Part shown: in pieces, positions 23,167 to 36,151 of the stretch
Position numbering within the stretch: position 1 is the first letter of the stretch
How the letters are laid out: the number at the start of each line of letters is the position of its first letter
Source of the DNA: Planococcus citri
Taxonomy: Eukaryota; Arthropoda; Insecta; Hemiptera; Pseudococcidae
Direction: 5' to 3'
Length of the DNA stretch: 64,000 nucleotides
Assembly: GCF_950023065.1 (NCBI RefSeq)
Contig: NC_088681.1
Span: 36,242,836 to 36,306,835 of the forward strand
The notes under the pieces: model-generated
Database searches by the model: none
What the model was told of the DNA's origin: nothing
The model's input: the letters and a program-made list of their open reading frames with translations, nothing else
Translations under genes and position numbers: made by a program

Positions 23167-26100
23167 ATATGTAAATTGACACTGCACCGCAGATTGAATC
23201 AAAATTCAAGCAATTGCAAAACAGAAAGGTTTTATCTAGCATCGTGATTTTCTATTCAAATCGTAACACTTTGTTAAAATATCAGACAACTTTTAAAAAA
23301 TACATAGAAAATATCGATTAGATTTTTCGAACAAATAAACACCAATATTACTGAGATTTTAAAACTTGAACATCGTTTCAATCCTTATAGCTAATTGAAT
23401 GCCTCCTCAACCTGCAGATACTCCAGGTGAAAAAATTTTCCGGTAGCGTCAACCCTTTCGCGATCTACCTCATCGATGTTTTAATTTTGAAAATAATTAC
23501 GAACAAGGTGTTAATTAATGTCGATGGTGTACGCGTTAAAGAGAAAATGAAAAGACATCGAACACTCGACTATTTACTCAACAATTAGTAAATACTACGT
23601 TACTTAATCCTACACACTAAACAAATATTACGTAATTCATTGGCATAATCGTTCCACTTATCCACTCGTTAGTATATCTCGGACCGAAAAAAAAAAATTC
23701 GCAAAACTGACCAAAGTGAGAAAAAAAATCCAAAAACTTACCAAAAAAAAAACACACACACAAAAGAGCGCGCAGAAAATATTCCACAAGTCGAATCACA
23801 ACCACGCACTATACGCGGAATGATTTAATAAAACTTGTAGCATTAAAAAAAATCGCACTAGCTGCTGCGACCAAGTCGCTATAACTGGTGTTCTGCGTAT
23901 CGTCAATCGTCAAAAACCGAAAAACTGGATGTAGCGAATACGTCATGCAATCGGCGCAGCCAATCGTATTATAGGTTAAGAACTTTGATTTTTGCGCCAA
24001 CATCGCCAGCGAATACGAAACGATAACTGCGCGGATTTCCCAGCAAACTAGTTCAGCGCTGCGGCAAATGATGATGGGATGTGTTTTTTTTTTCACTCTT
24101 GTTGATATCGAAATTACACCTGTGTATGGGATGACGTCCGATGAGAGGATACAGGACACGGATGTAGAGGACTTCGGGCAACGTCTGTGGAAAAATTCTC
24201 ATCGTTATTTTCTATAATTTCTGCATTTCTGCGATATACGAGTACTTCGTTGCACGAACAATCGATAGCGGAAGTTTTTGGCTCGGCATCATGCTGGAGA
24301 CTTATTATTACATCAGAGACGATGGCGATTAATTAAGATATGTACGCCGACGACGATTATCCAATGGAGCGAAGAAACGGCGCGAACAAATTGAAAAATA
24401 CCATTTCACGGTGTAATACGAAGCGATATGGCTCCTGATAGGCGTCTTACCGTGTACTACGTATAATATGTATACCAATCCTATATAAATTCTAGTGTAG
24501 GTAAAAGTGATTGTACCAATTATACCAATTACTTCCAAGTTATAAAACATTCTTATTACGAGTGCTATTTCTGCATCAGCATTGTTATTCCATTTACGAG
24601 TAGTCTTATTTTAAGCGTGGGTTGTTTTTTCACCTGTCTAGCTCCCTATTTATTTATTTATTTATTTTTTGCATTTTTTTGCTAATTATGCATTTAGACA
24701 TTTAGATATTGTGTCTATATATCTTCGAAGCTACAATGATATAATTCCTGCATTTGCGTCAATATGTCGAATAAGTTTACATAATTTACCAAAAAAAAAA
24801 TCTGCCTTATCACCAAACATAATTTATTCTATACTTGTTATAGCACGTGTAGGCAACTATAGATACTGTAAATGTGTTCAATTTGAGCTCTTGAGCCCGA
24901 AGAGTAAAGCCAAAGCCACAGACGAGGGAATCTCACATGAGATTACTCTCGGATATGTACAAGTTGATTTTTTCTTCTTTGAATTTAGGAGACCAGGCAA
25001 CTACACCATAGAAATTTCGAAAGTTAAATCGTAGAATTCAGAATTTTTCAAATTTCTAAATGTTCTTAGAAAAAAATAAAAAATTTGAAATCATGCATCA
25101 ATTTTTAGTCTCTGAAAGTCAAAATTGAAGTTCTTGGCAACTGTTCTCGGCAATTTTAGATTTGTAAGGCCTCCCCCCCCCCACCAAAACATAAAAAATT
25201 TTGAACCAAGAAAAGCTAAATTGAAAGAGCCAAAGAGCATGCAAAAATACACCATGAGCTAAATTTTCGGATGCTGCGAAAAACTCAAAAGTTTATTAAA
25301 ATGACCAAGAAAACTGAAATTTGGCGAACACCCTACATTTTACCCCCCCCCCCCCTATTCAAACCGTTTTGAACAGTTCTGCAGCCTCCGGCAGATTTTA
25401 AAAGGTTGAAATTTTCACAAAATTTTATTCAATGAAGTTGGAAAGCTAAAATTGTATACCCTAAATTTAAAATGCTGAGTCAATTGGAGGTGATTTACAT
25501 AAAACCATTTTAGAGCTTCCAGCCATATTTTAAAAATTCCAAATTTTCAAAAAATGCCATAAAAAATTGATTTTTGTTGATACAGAACTGTATATTTTTC
25601 AAAAGTTCAAATCGTATTTAAACGTGCTACTTGAAGCGTTTTTTTTCGAAAACTGGAATTTGCAAAAAGTTGCTGGAGACTCCAGTTTTCAAAAAAATTA
25701 GAGGGTCGAAAATGAAGCACACGCAAAATTTCAACTTTCTAGGTCAATTTGATAAAATTTGAATTTTCTCACATTTTTGACCTTCGTTTAATTTTTAAAA
25801 ATTCTCCAAAAAATAAAAATTTTTTTAAATTTTTGGAGAATTTGCACCTGAAATTCTGTCTGGTGATATGTTTTAGGATATTTTTTTAATGTATGAGTAC
25901 CTTTATTTGTTCAGTTCAAAAATTTTCCTACCAGTTTATCCTTTGACCTTTTTATATTTTTAGAACACAATTATCATTTTTTTTCACTGCTTTCGACTTT
26001 AAATTTGATTTCTCGATCTTCGCGACCTTCTCGATCGAAGCTCAGACAGCCAAGACGGATCAGTTTCCATATTTGAAAAAGAAAAATGATCATAAAACGT

Positions 26101-29100
26101 GAAATTTAAAACCATTTTGATAGTTCACATCGATTATTTTCAAATACATGTTCTGATAGTGACTTGAAGGGGGGAGAGGGGTGAGGAATCTGTTGGAAAT
26201 TTTCAAAGCATACGAAATCTTTCGGTAATATCATTTCTTTGAGGATTCATCCCCCCCTCATTGTGAAAAATCTGCGCATCAAAAAGAGGTACCTGCGAAT
26301 TTCTCTGCATCGTAATGACCTTTCTTTCAGTGTAAAAATAACTCAGGGTTATCTGGAGTCATTTGCCATCCTAACCTAACCCAACCACGTGCCATGATCT
26401 CACTTAAATTGTCACCAATCTTGCAAAAAAAAAACTCATTAAATCGAGGTACTTAGTAGGTACTTATTATGTACTTACGAGTACAATAAAATTTTCGCTC
26501 AAGAAACAAGTTTATTCTACTTATGGTCGTATTTCAATCATGGACAATGTAATTTCTAACAACCCTATTCGAGATTACGCGAGTAATAAAGTCAAGATCA
26601 ACACCGATACGAAAATTGTTCTTAGTGCGAAAAAAACCATAATTAAATATTAAACATTCCTCAATAATGTTAACAACCGGTTACAAAATATTCTCAAAGA
26701 ATAGGACAATTACCAAAACCAGTTGATTGTATATAGTTGAACAAATTCACGAAAAAAATTAACTACTTCATAAAATCTTTCAAAAATTAATAAATTATTG
26801 CTATAAATACATACTATGTACTTATATAGGTAAGGTACATAGTAAGTACTTAGCATTAATTGATTCAGGAAACGAGCAATAATAATTAGAAGTCGAATGA
26901 GATTTTTCAACCTTTGGAAAAATACAAAATATCGTGTTATTTGCGAAATTTTCTACGTTACAGATCGTAGATTCGGAGTCGGTTTCTTTTTATCATAATA
27001 CCTATTTTGCGTATCGATGAAATATACGAGATTCGTACAACATTTTCCTCAAGGTTCTTACATACGTCCATCAACAGAGCATTTAACAAAAAAAAAGTAC
27101 ATATTATATCATGAAATGCAAAAAATTTCATAAAGACGTTATCATGTAGAGAATAATTGGCTACTTATATGCACCTGTAAGACCAGTTCTGCTCGTAGGT
27201 AAGTTTTTCTAAAGTAGTTGGAAATTTATTTAAAAGAAATTATGTCTGCAAGGGCCTCTTTTGGGCTATAGTTAAAAGTTATCATCAATCGGGTGTTTCA
27301 AAGACAACTTTTTTGGCGCGAGGATGAACCAAACACAGAACAAAAATTTAAAAAAAAATCATCAACATTATGAATGAACTCTTTGAAGATTGAGAAATAA
27401 ATTTTTTTAACCTTACAATTATGCAATTTTTTTTGAAAAAATGTAGGGTAACCTCGATTTTTAAAAAACGAGGCACAAAAAGTTCTTCGATACTAATTTT
27501 ATGCTAAATGAATCTTCAACTAACACTTTAAAAGTAATCATGGAAATGAATCTCGAAAATCCACTTTTTTAAATTTTTAGTTTCTTTCTCCAGCACAATG
27601 GCAACGCAGTCTCACTTCTCAGCAATTCAAGGTCGCTTCCGGAATCCAGGAGGGCTACACTGGAGTGAATTTACAACTTATAAATAAAATCTCATCAACG
27701 TAAACCAACCTTATTGTTAGTATTTTTTTACAATACAAAAAACTAGTACCAATTGAAGGAAAGATACGTTGACTGCAAAAATATGCCTTTGTTCTTCCTC
27801 CATCGAATGCAGGTAACCGCATTTCGATCGAGGTCGACTAGTTGCAGCTCATTAAGAGAAGATGGCGCATGATAAATCAAGGGTTCAGCAAAGTGACGAT
27901 GACGACAGCCATCGCCAATTCTAGATCCTTGTTTGATTTTTCGCAGACGATTTTTTTATTTCCACAACTAACCAACTCGAAGGAAATGGAAAACATCAAG
28001 TTGAAGATGACACTAAATTGAACAATCAATTAGCAAGATAGGAGTAGGCGTCGGGTAATTTATAGGTATTTGTAATATTTTGCAATTTTTCCATTGCAAA
28101 ATATGTACTTCGTTAGAGGCGTATTTCGCGTATTTTTAAAAACAAAAATCGTGACTTTTTTACGAGGAAAAAAAATATGCAAACTTTGAATAGGTAGTTA
28201 GGTACCTGGCTAAGACGACAGAATGATTATCAAGATGCGAATTTATTCTAAAAACCCATGTGAAAAAAAATCACTGAATTTACGAATGGTAATGCGAGCC
28301 GAATTAAATTTCAATTTAAACTCGTACGTATCTTATCGATCGATGAAATGTCGAACACTTACGTAATCGTAGCGAGGAAACAAATTTCCCAAAATTTTTA
28401 CGTATCGATTCGTCTTTGAAAATACCTATCTCGATCGCGGAAACCGCGCGACAAGGACACCAGATTTTGAATTGAAATAAAAGAATAACGAGTAAATTTT
28501 TTAGCGACATAGATAGGTAAAAATTCGTCAACATTTGATCCCGAATGATGCACGATGTGTGATACACAACATGTATGTAATTTGGTAAACATGGAGTTAT
28601 TTTCCCCAAACATGTAAAACGGATTAACCACATTGCGATCGACCTTCATTTTCCACACACCACGTCCATATTTTAGCTAATGAAAATCTACTCGATTGGA
28701 AATAACCATCGGAGTTGGCTGTTGGAGAGAGTTGGGACGATTAGGTTGGCGAAAAAACCAAAATAAAACCCAGCGTCCGGAGTCTACGAAGTGCTATAGC
28801 ATTTGGAAGTAGGTTAATTGAGAGAAAGATGCAAACCAGACTGGATTCTTTGCACAAGTCTTCTACATACGTAGATGATATAGGTAGTACGAGCGTACAA
28901 CAAATAAATTGCACTGGAGGAAGGGAAAAAAAAGCTGTCGAAATTTTCCATATCAATATACACGCGCGTTACATTAACAAAGTTGGTTTTTTAGCTTTTA
29001 TAATATTACACGATGAAGTAATCGTGTGTGTGATTTCGCTGGTCATTATATCTACTTAACAGAAGCACGAGATTACTGACCTTGGTTCATCATCGCTAAA

Positions 29101-30390
29101 ACAAATAGTAAGTGCCGCAGTCGTCGCCGTCGTCCAACAAGTCATAGTAATCCTTTTTTTTAAAATATATATTTATATCGCGGCCTTCGTTATTACGCGA
29201 TCCTTCTTATAGTCGTGTGATATAATACGGTGTGAAATGGGTTCACAATTTCTACACTCTTTGTCTATTTATAGTTGAGTATATACGAATATAGAGAAGA
29301 AGGCAGGTAGAAGGTGGTAGAGGTACCTCACATACTGGTCAATTTTTTTCTCTCCTCATTCACGTTCAAGTTCAATGGAAAAATTTCATAAAACGAGATA
29401 TTTTCGCTTTCACGAGAGATGCTACACGGACAGCAGAGAGTACTCGATACCGGTTCATTGTTTACGTAATTTTGGCTGCTATCCAATCCAAGGCCAAAGT
29501 CTGCCTTCAAAGTTTCAAACATTATTAATATGTACGATGTATCACGATGCAAAATATCAACAACTCGCGTAAACCATTCGACTTGTTGAACCATCTTGAA
29601 AATAATCTACGAGCCATACTGTACAACTGGCTAATATTCATGCAACAATTGACACTTTGACAGCCATACCAAACCACTTACGAGGGACCTGTACCTATAA
29701 GGATGAAACCTGAGATCCATACTCCATAGGCAACAGCTACCGAGCCAAATGATTTTTCCTCATTGAGCGAAAATTATTATAAACAGAATTTAATGATTAA
29801 AACGTGATTAACGCGTTTAAACGATCGTTTTAATGTAATTTTCATTAAATTTACGTTACGACTAGATGCTCTATTGGTTGATAATTTTTTTTAAACCGAA
29901 GTTTACATTGCTTCACGTGCCCTGGCTATGGAAATTTTGAGACGATCGTTGTTTATTATTCCAGACATGCGAAAAAATATGCTCGGTGTACTCGTATTTT
30001 AATAGTTTAATGTACTATATTTAGTATCTCTCCATTTTCGAATACCTGTAGATACGACACGAGTGGTGTAAACAAATTATGAGATTTTTTGAACTACAGG
30101 GAGGCGCCATTTCGTGGATTATCAATTACGAAGGAGTGTTCCGAAATTACTTGATGGGTTCTATTTTTGGATTGAGTTGAAGAAAATTTTTCGACTGTGT
30201 GATCTTACAAGGCGCGTGTACAATTTTTTTAAAATCAATTTTGACCTCGTAATTCTTCCCCTTCCTTCTCCACAAAGAAAAAAACTAATCAGTTTCAATT
30301 TCACGTCAAAAACACTGTGCTATTTTCGCATACCTATCGCAAAGAAAGGGTAGATAGATTCAAAAAAAGATTTTGAAAAAATTTCCCCAC
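23167..30390. other. intergenic, no gene
   Basis: Open frames up to 121 codons (24669-25034, and 23809-24159 on the minus strand) lack motifs, splice logic or biased codon use, and are treated as chance. There is a (TTTA)n tract near 24650-24668, C-runs near 25176 and 25345, and a second copy of a dispersed repeat at 25215-25400. The region around 23850-24180 is less AT-rich and could hold an untranslated first exon, but nothing proves it. Confidence 0.55.
25215..25400 (+). repeat. dispersed repeat, copy B
   Basis: Aligns in order with 1820-2060: AAATTGAAAGAGC, AGCATGCAAAAATAC, AATTTTCGGATGCTG, a C-rich tract, then CCGTTTTGAACAGTTCT. Diverged; family unknown. Confidence 0.45.
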
Positions 30391-31560
30391 ATGGTAGCAG
30401 AGCGTGGTTACAATCGATGGATCGCTTCAGAGTCAAAATTCATGTTCAACTAATCAAATTGCTTGAAAATTGCTTGAAAATAGTTGAAATATCATGAAAA
30501 CTATGTACATTAGAAATGCTCCAAGTATCACAAATTCAACAAACTTTCACAGAAATATCACAAAAAAGCTTGAAATACAAAATAAAAGTATTCTGTAATT
30601 TGATGAAATATTATCAAAACGAGATGTAAATTTGCAAAAAATGTCATAAAATATTATACAAATTGTAAAGTCGGCATAAAAACTACTGAACTTTTTAAAT
30701 AAAAATCGTGAAAAAGAACAAAATTGCTCAAAAATGTGTGGAAAACTTGATAAAAACAACAAAAAATTACTAAAAATTGATAAAATATAGCAAAATTTAA
30801 GAAAAATTCAGCAGCAATGCTTGAAATTGCAAAAAAAAAAGATTTTCAAAAATTCATTTCGAAATGGTAGCAGAGCGTGGTTACGATCTATGGATAACGT
30901 TATTTGAATTTAAGTGTATGTAAGTATGGAAAAACCTTTGGAGATGGAAAATTGTTTTCGAAACGGACACTTCCTCGCTCTCTCTTTGATCCCAATTTTT
31001 ATGTCAATGCATAGATTTTTAAACACAAAAACAAAATAAATCCGGTTAAGCTTGAGTTGAAATTGTTTCATAAAAAATTAGAGACCCTTGACCCTTGTCT
31101 CACAGAGAGGGTATAAGAGTTTGAAAAAATTCAAGGATTTTTTTGACATGGTAGCAGAGCATGTTTACGATCTTTGAACTACATCATCAGAGTTCAAACT
31201 CATGTTCAGGAAGTCGAATCACTGCAATGCACAATCTTAACATCGTCATTATCAACGGAAAAGGGGAGGTACAAAAGTACCCCTCCCTTCTCTTTTCTTC
31301 CCAAAAAGTGAACTTTGATTCGAAAATTCTTCTTTAGCTGGGTAAAAAAAACAACAATAAGAATAAATTTCTTTGAGGATTTATTCCAGGAAGGAATAAG
31401 TTAAACATTATTATGAAATTCTGATCCTTTGTGTTGAAAATAATTTACAAAAATTTAAAAATTCACACCTTACCTCAAAAAGAAGAGTTCCAAAATTTTT
31501 TTCAAAAGACATACCTAGGTATTTTTTGAAATGATAGTAGAGCGTTGTTACAATCCATCC
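30391..31560 (+). repeat. four spaced copies of a TGGTAGCAGAGCGTGGTTAC module
   Basis: ATGGTAGCAGAGCGTGGTTA occurs at 30391 and 30864, ATGGTAGCAGAGCATGTTTA at 31148 and ATGATAGTAGAGCGTTGTTA at 31531. Each is preceded by an A/T-rich TTTGAAAAAATT-like stretch and, in copies 1 and 3, followed by a similar CAGAGTYMAAAYTCATGTTCA tail. This suggests diverged copies of one repeat unit placed 284-473 bp apart. DNA between copies 1 and 2 is a degenerate AT-rich repeat. Confidence 0.75.
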
Positions 31561-32370
31561 TACTCCAGACCAGATTCATCTTTAACAAGTTTTAAATGAT
31601 CTCGACGCGATAACTGATATAACTTTTCATAAGTATCATAATTTTTTTTTTTTAATTTTCAATAGATTTTTAACAATTTTTTATCAACAATTTGAGCAAA
31701 AAAATTGATTTTGAAAATTTGAATTTGATTGGCGACTGCAAAATGTAAATTATTTTTTTGTAGTGATTTTTCCAGCGTTTTGAGACTCAATTTCGATATG
31801 AATAACCAAAAGGGTTTTTATGTGGCACAGTTTTTTAATTTTTAGGAGAGGGGGGAGGTAAGTCAAAAAAATCGATGACTTGAACCAATTCAGATGAATT
31901 CAAAAATCAACGTTTCATCAAATAACCTGTTGTTTTACGTTCTCTGAAGGTGGAAAATTTTGTCCCCTCATTTCCCCAAATGAATCACTTCCTTCTCCTG
32001 TCCTTTCTTACAAGATGAGGGTAAATCATAATTGGCCATGAAAAGAAATGCGTTGAGTTGATAAGCGTACAACCCTTCTAAATATGTAAAAATATACAAA
32101 TTTGCTTCAAAGTTACTCACTTGAAAAAAATTTCAAGCATTTCGAATTTTTTTCACAAATAATGATTCATATGCTGAAAAAATCGCTTTAAAAAAACGTG
32201 CTCGGTCACGACAAATTTCACAATTTGCAACACAGATCAATTCGTCAAGTTTTTCCAATATGCAAAAAAAAACAATTTGCATCACATCACTACTACATAT
32301 ACCTATGCACGTGCACTGAAGTATCAGTAATGTCATTCATTTCATATGTACGAAATAGTATATTACTATA
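31561..32370. other. intergenic, no gene
   Basis: AT-rich; nothing beyond short random open frames is seen. Confidence 0.6.
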
Positions 32371-32476
32371 TAGGAGGCGAAAGTGAACGTTTTCTGTCGA
32401 GTGCGAAGGGTGGCGGAACGAGCCGAAGGCGAGTTCCGCCATCGCACGAGACAGAAATGTTCACACTCGCCTCCTA
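32371..32476. repeat. 106-bp GC-rich hairpin, possible minimal MITE
   Basis: TAGGAGGCGAAAGTGAACGT at the left returns as the reverse complement at the right (ACATTTCTGTC...CGCCTCCTA). The arms are about 48 bases with scattered mismatches around an 11-base centre, GAGCCGAAGGC. It is the most GC-rich short block in its neighbourhood. It could be a very short mobile element or an RNA hairpin; a clear target duplication is not seen. Confidence 0.75.
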
Positions 32477-32925
32477 CATTGTAAGATATTTTTCTTGATA
32501 TACGCTACGAAAGTAGAATATAAACGTTGAAATTCATATTTTCATAGGAAATTAGGAATTATTAAAAATAATATTAAACAGACAGAACTTTGATGATTGA
32601 TTTGATGTGTTGTTCAAGATAATTGTAATCTTTTTGGTGTTTTTTTCGCTGTATTTCTGAAGTAAGTAAGTATGTATTTGTATCATGATGAAACGAAAAC
32701 TTCGGCTGCGGAGATCAATTTGAAATGAAATAAAATAAGGATGACAGCTAGATTACTTATATCCTTTCATTTTATGAAGCTTTCTTCAGTTCAAGGCGAA
32801 CTAATGTATGTACTTAGACTTACCTTATTCGAGTTTTTGTAGTTATACAATCTTTATCAATATCACAATACAAAACAATTCTTCCCTACGTCTTATTCTT
32901 GAAAGAATTATGTATGTTGGAGAAA

Positions 32926-33346
32926 TTTTCAATGCAACATCCGAAGTCTTCGTTTCACCCATGATACATACAATTAGCTATCGATCTTCACAAACAATGA
33001 ATTGGTTAAATCAAATGAACTCGATCACCGCATAAAATAAGTTTGAAGTAATTTCAAATAAAGCAAAAAGAACACGGAAACGAATAATTATCACGAACAA
33101 CACACTAATTAATCATAATGGGTGTTATATTTAGATTATTTAGACAAATTTTTTCAATTCAACATCCGAAGTCTTCGTTTCACCCATGATACATACAATT
33201 AGCTATCGATCTTCACAAACAATGAATTGGTTAAATCAAATGAACTCGATCACCAATAAAGCAAAAAGAACACGGAAAAGAATAATTATTACGAATAACA
33301 CACTAATTAATCATAATGGGTGTTATATTTAGATTATTTAGACAAA
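32926..33346 (+). repeat. 225-bp tandem duplication, second copy with a deletion
   Basis: Copy 1 (32926-33150) and copy 2 (from 33151) share CAACATCCGAAGTCTTCG through TTTAGATTATTTAGACAAAT almost exactly. Copy 2 lacks about 27 bases after GAACTCGATCACC. Not coding. Confidence 0.92.
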
Positions 33347-33464
33347 TTTCGAGTCTGAGTGAGTGAGAAGTCTGTGTTACGTACTACTCGCCACTCCGTT
33401 TCTCGATAAAACTGATAACGTTCGTTTTCGTACTCGATGTACTCCTACTTGATGCGTTCGTGCG

Positions 33465-33523
33465 TTCTTTTCATCTCAGTGAGACGAAAAAGCGTTCTTT
33501 TCGTCTCACTGAGATGAAAAGAA
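33465..33523. repeat. perfect 26-bp inverted repeat with 7-base loop
   Basis: Arm 33465-33490 (TTCTTTTCATCTCAGTGAGA...) is the exact reverse complement of 33498-33523. The inner words CATCTCAGTGAGACG are themselves near-palindromic, so alternative foldings exist. Function unknown. Confidence 0.9.
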
Positions 33524-33881
33524 ACAGTCGCGTAATATCAATGAGTTTCGCACGTTATCGAACGACAGATATTCTACAGTTTCGTAGCGTGTATCAAGAA
33601 AAAAAATTAAAAACTGTTTTCCGATCAAATAAACGCAGGTGCCATTACCTATACGTATGTAACTAACATGCACCTACTTGTACAATTTTCACACAAAATA
33701 ACGGTACCTATAATTCGTAGTTTATAAATCTTAGCTCATGTATATCAACAATGAAACTCATCGCGCTTACGCGCTACTCGATAATCAAATTCAAACGCCC
33801 TTGGTACGTATTTGGTAGCACAAATGTACAAATTACTCGAACATATTACCATTGTAAATAAGTAAAAAAAAAATAACTCAC

Positions 33882-34038
33882 CAGTAGCAGTATTTGAGAA
33901 TTTCCAATTTGGACCTGAAACAACCAGGAAGAAAATGTTATTAAATTCCTTATGTAACAAAATTCCAACTGCAGATGAAGTGATGGAGATGAAAATTAGT
34001 TGAAAAATTATACAATTACGTAACAATCGCAGCGACAT
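33882..34038 (-). CDS. candidate first exon(s) of a small secreted protein, doubtful
   Basis: From an ATG at 34036-34038 the minus strand reads MSLRLLRNCIIFQLIFISITSS, a plausible signal peptide. The frame continues to FSNTATG just before a strong donor (ACTG/GTGAGT at 33881). An internal TTGTTTCAG/GT at 33915-33917 could alternatively define a 33-base micro-exon. No downstream exon or homology was found, so this may be chance. Confidence 0.15.
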
Positions 34039-35501
34039 CGATCACTTGTACGTAACGTGGAGATTCAAAAGTGGTAGAAGAAGGGGTATAAATTTAAGTC
34101 GCGCCAAAGGTCATTACCTACATTAATGGTTCCAACGTACAAACATACAATGTTTCAATTATTTCAAGGCGATAGTGCTTACGAATTTGCCATATTCGCA
34201 GGTCATGTATTTAGATTACGAATAAGAGAAAATCGTGATTCACAGCAGCGAGGGACACGTGAGAACATTCGAAGCATATTAAATACTCGTTTGGGTAGAT
34301 GATGGTACACCTGTGCTGTGGTATAGCAGAACCTATCGCATCAACATCCCATAGTAAATCTACGATAGGTAATTGTCTCCATAAATTAGCGAAATTTCTT
34401 CTTTTTTTGTCGTCGCATCGACGTCGACTTGCAGTTCTTCTAGGTGGGTACTGGGCACCATGACCTTTACGTAAAAGTTTACGTATACTCGAAGACGGAA
34501 CCGTTCGATATGAGATTTATTTACAAACAAATGATGATCAGATCATAATACGTCGTGTCATCAGCCCAATTGACGTACGTAAAGATTAGAGAAAAATTTA
34601 TTAGCCTACTGTACTTGGCAGATGTAAATTTTCATCTTTATCCGTTGCTCGGCAGTTGGCTTAGCTACTACAACTTATATGCGTGTATTGTGCCGTACAG
34701 TTACATAAACCGGTTTTAAACGATCATCATTTGAAATTGAGTCAATGTTAAACGGCAGACTAATAAAATATCACTCGCATGGGTGGATAGGATTAATTTT
34801 GCATTCTTGGCGAAAAACAATTACAGTTATGGAATGTAACGCTGCTTCTGCGTATTTCCCAGAATTTTTTTTGTTTTTTTTTTTTTCGTTTCTTTTAGAT
34901 AGGTACATAATATGAAAATTAATTTGTAGTTAGCCGTCATGTTATTTATGTTTACGATGATTACCAACGGGAACTATATCTACGTCGAAGTATAAAATAC
35001 ATTTTCCAAAATAGTTGAAAACAAATTACGTGTACACCTACATGATCCTTGAAATTTTAGTAGACAAAAAAGAAAAAAATCTAATCAAAAAATCAAAATT
35101 TGAAAAAATTCTCGTTTCTACTCCTAAAGTTGTTCTAAGAATCTTGTATTCGTATTCAGCGAGCTGAACTGCCTTGAAATGCTCTTTTTCGGAATTTAGC
35201 CCAATTTTTCAAAATTCAACTGTTGACTAAATTTTTTAAGAAAACACATTTCATGGTGAAAACTGAAAAAACGGAAAATTGGGATAATTTTACTCCCTGA
35301 ATCCAAATATCGAAGTGAAAAAAAATATCGACCAAATGGGGTCATCCCTAGGGCGAAAAATGCTGTCGAAACAAATTTTTCAAATCATTTTTATAGGTAT
35401 AGGTTCAACAGTGGCTTAGGTTCCATTACCATATTTACTCCAAAAGTGCTAAAATTGGTATGAATAATGTGAAGAATATGTTTAGGAATATTGGCAAAAA
35501 A
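34039..35501. other. intergenic, no gene
   Basis: Nothing recognisable beyond AT-rich unique-looking DNA. Confidence 0.6.
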
Positions 35502-35507
35502 TTTAGA

Positions 35508-36145
35508 CAGGGTGTCCGCCATTTTTGGCAAATCATTTTCCCTGACTTTTCCAGGTTTTCCAGACCAATTTTCTATATACTTTATAGATACCTCATACTT
35601 TAATTTTTTCAAAAGTTTCTCTTCTAACTGGATACTTTTTCGGGTATAAAAAACAGCTAAACTTTGATTATTAACTGCTAGGGCGAAAGCCTCTTAAAAT
35701 TTGTATTTCGAGAAAAACGAGTTTTTTTTAATGTGAGGACGAGTACCTAGTTTATTTTTTGGCTTTAAAAATTTTAGAATTTTGAATGATGGTTTTTTTG
35801 AAGAAAATTAAACAGAATAGACCCAAGGAAGGACGAAAGCTCTTGTAAATTTGTACTTCTAGAGTCATAAAAACGATGTTTTTTTTTCTGAGGAGTTCAT
35901 TTTTTGGCTTCAAAACTTGATTTTTATAATCTAGAAATCTTCATATCATTCTGGAAAAAGAAAAGAAAACAAGCCCGAGCCAAACGAGGGCAAAAGCTTT
36001 CGAAAATTTGTGTTTCGAGATGTAAAAAATAATGTTTTCCTTTCATCACAAGCCCTTATCCAAAATTTACAATTAATCCCCTGACTTTTCCAAATCGTCC
36101 AAATTCCCTGACTTTTCTAGTTTTTCCAGGAGAGTGGACGCCCTG
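35508..36145. mobile_element. 638-bp non-autonomous DNA element, 6-bp target duplication
   Basis: Ends are CAGGGTGTCCGC and the complement of GTGGACGCCCTG (10 of 12 match). TTTAGA is duplicated at 35502-35507 and 36146-36151. Just inside the ends, CCCTGACTTTTCC recurs in the same orientation (near 35549, and twice near 36080 and 36105). The centre has three degenerate copies of a unit containing GGGCGAAAGC and AATTTGTATTTCGAGA, about 160 bp apart. No coding frame. The CAGGG end is hAT-like but a 6-bp duplication is not, so the superfamily is open. Confidence 0.75.
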
Positions 36146-36151
36146 TTTAGA

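Noticed and set aside
23809..24159. 116-codon minus-strand frame
   Set aside because: No domain, signal or splice pattern recognised; length is within chance for a less AT-rich patch.
24669..25034. 121-codon plus-strand frame
   Set aside because: Random-looking composition, starts inside a T-rich tract, no family resemblance.
26368..26385. CCTAACCTAACCC, like the insect telomere repeat TTAGG
   Set aside because: Only two units and in the middle of unique sequence; no array.
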